From contig JAUNVJ010000004.1 in the NCBI GenBank assembly GCA_030537695.1, forward strand, positions 1 through 64,000: DNA of 64,000 nt, in the 5' to 3' direction. Positions within the stretch are counted from its first letter, which is position 1. Every line of letters starts with the position of its first letter. Under the pieces are notes generated by a model. The model was not told where the DNA came from. It ran no database searches and worked only from the letters and a program-made list of their open reading frames with translations. The translations under genes were made by a program, and so were the position numbers. The DNA is from Tissierellia bacterium. GTDB taxonomy: Bacteria; Bacillota_A; Clostridia; Tissierellales; Peptoniphilaceae. Below, piece by piece: positions 62,392-64,000 of the stretch.

Positions 62392-63534
62392 CTACAGTTT
62401 AAAATACTCTTTAACCATATCTTGTACTTCTCTTCGTCGATTATTCAACAGATCCCAACCGGCAAAGAGAAATTTCTGTTCCGGTGAGAGATGATTGTCA
62501 ATACCCTCTCTGGTACATGGAAATTTTCCATGGAAGGAAAAGATTTCCGACACCGAATCCGATAGAAAATAATCGATTGCCGGTTGTACTTGTGCCAAGC
62601 GATCTTTTTTTGCCGTCATAAAAATCGGAGAGACAATAGCTCCTTCTTTTGGCCAAATTTGTACCAATGAAGGGCTTTGGATCATAGAGGCGAAAAAATA
62701 AGGGGCGATGCTGACACAGGCCGGTTTGTTCCTTGTCTTGACCATCTGTGCCGGATGAAGATTGGAGTGAAAACACTCCCTTAGTTTCTTGATGCCGTCC
62801 AGCCCAAAATGAGCATAAATCGTCAATACCAAAGCATTGTACATATCTAGATCCGATACGGGAATGGACAGGGAGTTTTTAAACTCTCCGCTTAACAGTT
62901 CTTCCCAGCTTTTCGGCATTTCACGGCCCTTTAAAAGATCTTTGTTGACAATAAAAACGGCCGGAACGATACTGAATATATGAAGTTTCCCATTGGGGTC
63001 TACTAAATCCACCCCTCGCTCTTTAAATTCTTTTCCTATCTGTTGAGTCGGTGCCACATAGGATCTTTCAATCTCTCGATAGATATCCTCATCCAAGACC
63101 AATTCATAGCCAGCAGAGGTGATAAGATCCGGTAGGATTTCATCTCTTTTAAATTTTTCCGTGACAAAATCCATCCCTAAATTTGCAGAACGTAGGTCAA
63201 AATTGATGTCTTCTTTTTGCTTCGGCGAAAAATCTTTTAAAGCTTCGATCAGGGGAACTTTTATCGGACAAGGGACTGCTCCACTGACTAAGACATCTCC
63301 TTTTTCATTGGGTGCTTCTTCCTCTAGATGATACCCATTGTATTGACGAAATTCCTCTTCAAAAATAGCGGAGTCAATTTGTCTCATATGAAGAGCATCC
63401 TCCAAATTTATCATCGGTGCCATCATTCGATATTGATCTTCATCCTTTAAATTGTCGAATCCTTTTGAAATTAAAAATTCTCGCAATTTCTTATGTTCTT
63501 CACAAGATTCGTATACACTTTTTTTAAAATTCAT
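62392..63534 (-). CDS. Cytoplasmic substrate-binding-protein-fold protein with DUF1858-like N-terminus
   Basis: 380 residues. The C-terminal 300 residues look like a class II periplasmic binding protein of the iron(III)/AEP type (KGDVLVSGAVPCPIKVPLIEAL; PKSWEELLSGEFKNSLSIP; ACVSIAPYFFASMI; PKEGAIVSPIF). There is no signal peptide or lipobox, so it should be cytoplasmic. Residues 1-60 (VYESCEEHKKLREFLISKGF, NLEDALHM) fit a DUF1858 pattern without CxxC. It heads the trio with a GTPase and an ABC ATPase but no permease. CAGGAGGGAAAAG precedes the ATG. Predicted role: intracellular ligand carrier for metal or cofactor insertion. Confidence 0.82.
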   Translation of the reverse strand: MNFKKSVYESCEEHKKLREFLISKGFDNLKDEDQYRMMAPMINLEDALHMRQIDSAIFEEEFRQYNGYHLEEEAPNEKGDVLVSGAVPCPIKVPLIEALKDFSPKQKEDINFDLRSANLGMDFVTEKFKRDEILPDLITSAGYELVLDEDIYREIERSYVAPTQQIGKEFKERGVDLVDPNGKLHIFSIVPAVFIVNKDLLKGREMPKSWEELLSGEFKNSLSIPVSDLDMYNALVLTIYAHFGLDGIKKLRECFHSNLHPAQMVKTRNKPACVSIAPYFFASMIQSPSLVQIWPKEGAIVSPIFMTAKKDRLAQVQPAIDYFLSDSVSEIFSFHGKFPCTREGIDNHLSPEQKFLFAGWDLLNNRRREVQDMVKEYFKL

Positions 63535-63587
63535 CTTTTCCCTCCTGATTTGTTATTTTCATTTTACCATGAATCTCCAACGGATAT

Positions 63588-63603
63588 TGTCACTTTTGTT
63601 ACA
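63588..63603. promoter_or_regulatory. Inverted repeat resembling the hcp operator
   Basis: TGTCAC-TTTT-GTTACA on the plus strand, one mismatch from perfect symmetry. It has the same arm and spacer length as the repeat before hcp (TGTAAC-GATT-GTTACG). It is 54-69 bp before the trio's first gene and 120 bp before the MBOAT gene. Confidence 0.5.
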
Positions 63604-63725
63604 TTCCACAAGTATAAGATCAACCTTTTATAGAGCTTGATTTTTTCGGAAATATCTCCTTTTTTTCTTTTGCATTCTATCTGGGAATTGTTTATTATTA
63701 TAGTATATGTATAAAGGAGGACCAT

Positions 63726-64000
63726 ATGTTATTTAACTCCCTGGGATACCTTGCCTTTTTTTCAGGAGTGGTATTTCTCTATTTTTTACTTCCAAAAAAA
63801 TTAAAAAGTCCCTTTCTTTTGATTGCCAGTTACTTTTTTTATTCATGTTGGAATGTAAAGTACTCTCTTTTGATGGCTCTATCCACCGGGGTGACCTTTC
63901 TCACCGGTTTGGGATTGGAAAAAAGCTCCTCGAAATCTAAAAAACTTTGGGTCTTTTTTTGTTTTACCATTAATTTGGGAATTTTATTTATTTTTAAATA
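63726..64000 (+). CDS. MBOAT-family O-acyltransferase (AlgI/DltB type), 5' part
   Basis: The frame is open from the ATG at 63726 (AAAGGAGGACCAT upstream) to the window end, 91 codons. MLFNSLGYLAFFSGVVFLYF, PKKLKSPFLLIASYFFYSCW and the following helices are the N-terminus of MBOAT proteins of the AlgI/PatA/DltB-like group, which acetylate or acylate cell-surface polymers. The catalytic His is outside the window. Confidence 0.85.
   Translation, partial: MLFNSLGYLAFFSGVVFLYFLLPKKLKSPFLLIASYFFYSCWNVKYSLLMALSTGVTFLTGLGLEKSSSKSKKLWVFFCFTINLGILFIFK

Noticed and set aside
1..64000. Insertion sequences, prophage genes, restriction systems or toxin-antitoxin pairs
   Set aside because: No transposase, integrase, capsid, methylase-endonuclease or toxin motif was found in any frame that I read.

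Overview
The window looks like chromosome of a low-GC, Gram-positive-type anaerobe (Clostridia/Tissierellia-like; the exact genus cannot be read from the sequence). Supporting signs are strong AGGAGG ribosome sites, AT-rich intergenic DNA, a Hcp hybrid-cluster protein, FeoA/FeoB iron uptake, S-layer homology (SLH) domains, a T-box on serS, an ECF vitamin-type transporter subunit and sigma-A-type promoters. Arginine is often written CGA, which is unusual for an AT-rich Firmicute. I see no insertion sequence, prophage or CRISPR array.

Layout. 0-4 kb: an exported OB-fold protein (cut by the window edge) and a PMR1-type P-type ATPase behind a yybP-ykoY (Mn2+) riboswitch. 4-9 kb: serS with its T-box, a methyltransferase and two tandem LysR regulators. 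9-11.7 kb: a MoxR-type AAA+ ATPase with a VWA partner. 11.8-15.4 kb: a decaying locus, in which a bacteriocin-immunity-type ABC transporter faces a two-component system; both lack their 5' ends at a common junction and carry several nonsense codons and frameshifts. 15.5-17 kb: a nucleoside hydrolase and ECF S-component behind a preQ1-I riboswitch, therefore probably queuosine salvage (queK-qrtT). 17-24.3 kb: a TlpA-like lipoprotein, a J-domain membrane protein with a small metallopeptidase, feoAAB plus a small Cys-rich Feo peptide, a nitrilase-family amidase and uppP. 24.7-28 kb: a large SLH-anchored extracellular nuclease. 28-32 kb: a Crp/Fnr regulator and a nitrosative-stress operon (Hcp with a fused redox-disulfide domain, an unknown protein, a hemerythrin). 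33-37 kb: an intact two-component system with an ABC exporter. 37-46 kb: a PLP decarboxylase, a permease with an M20 amidohydrolase, a rhodanese, tRNA-Thr, and a PII-like protein with a cation/proton antiporter. 45.6-50 kb: a CAAX-type protease fused to a methyltransferase, an opine dehydrogenase and an HD nucleotidase. 50-58 kb: an M16C peptidase, an AgcS symporter and a DeoR-MFS-phosphodiesterase module. 59-61 kb: a divergent oleate-hydratase relative. 60.7-63.5 kb: a three-gene operon (substrate-binding-protein fold without signal peptide, UreG/HypB-like GTPase, stand-alone ABC ATPase). The window ends inside an MBOAT acyltransferase.

Main candidates for undescribed biology are the permease-less trio at 60.7-63.5 kb, the protease-methyltransferase fusion at 45.6 kb, and a possible regulatory link between the trio and the Hcp operon: both have a TGTNAC-N4-GTTAC inverted repeat upstream, and DUF1858-like segments seem to occur in Hcp, in the binding protein and in the ABC ATPase. 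Three cis-acting RNAs (Mn2+ yybP-ykoY, Ser T-box, preQ1-I) were recognised from consensus sequence and assign function to the genes behind them. All functional calls rest on reading motifs by eye; no database search was run.
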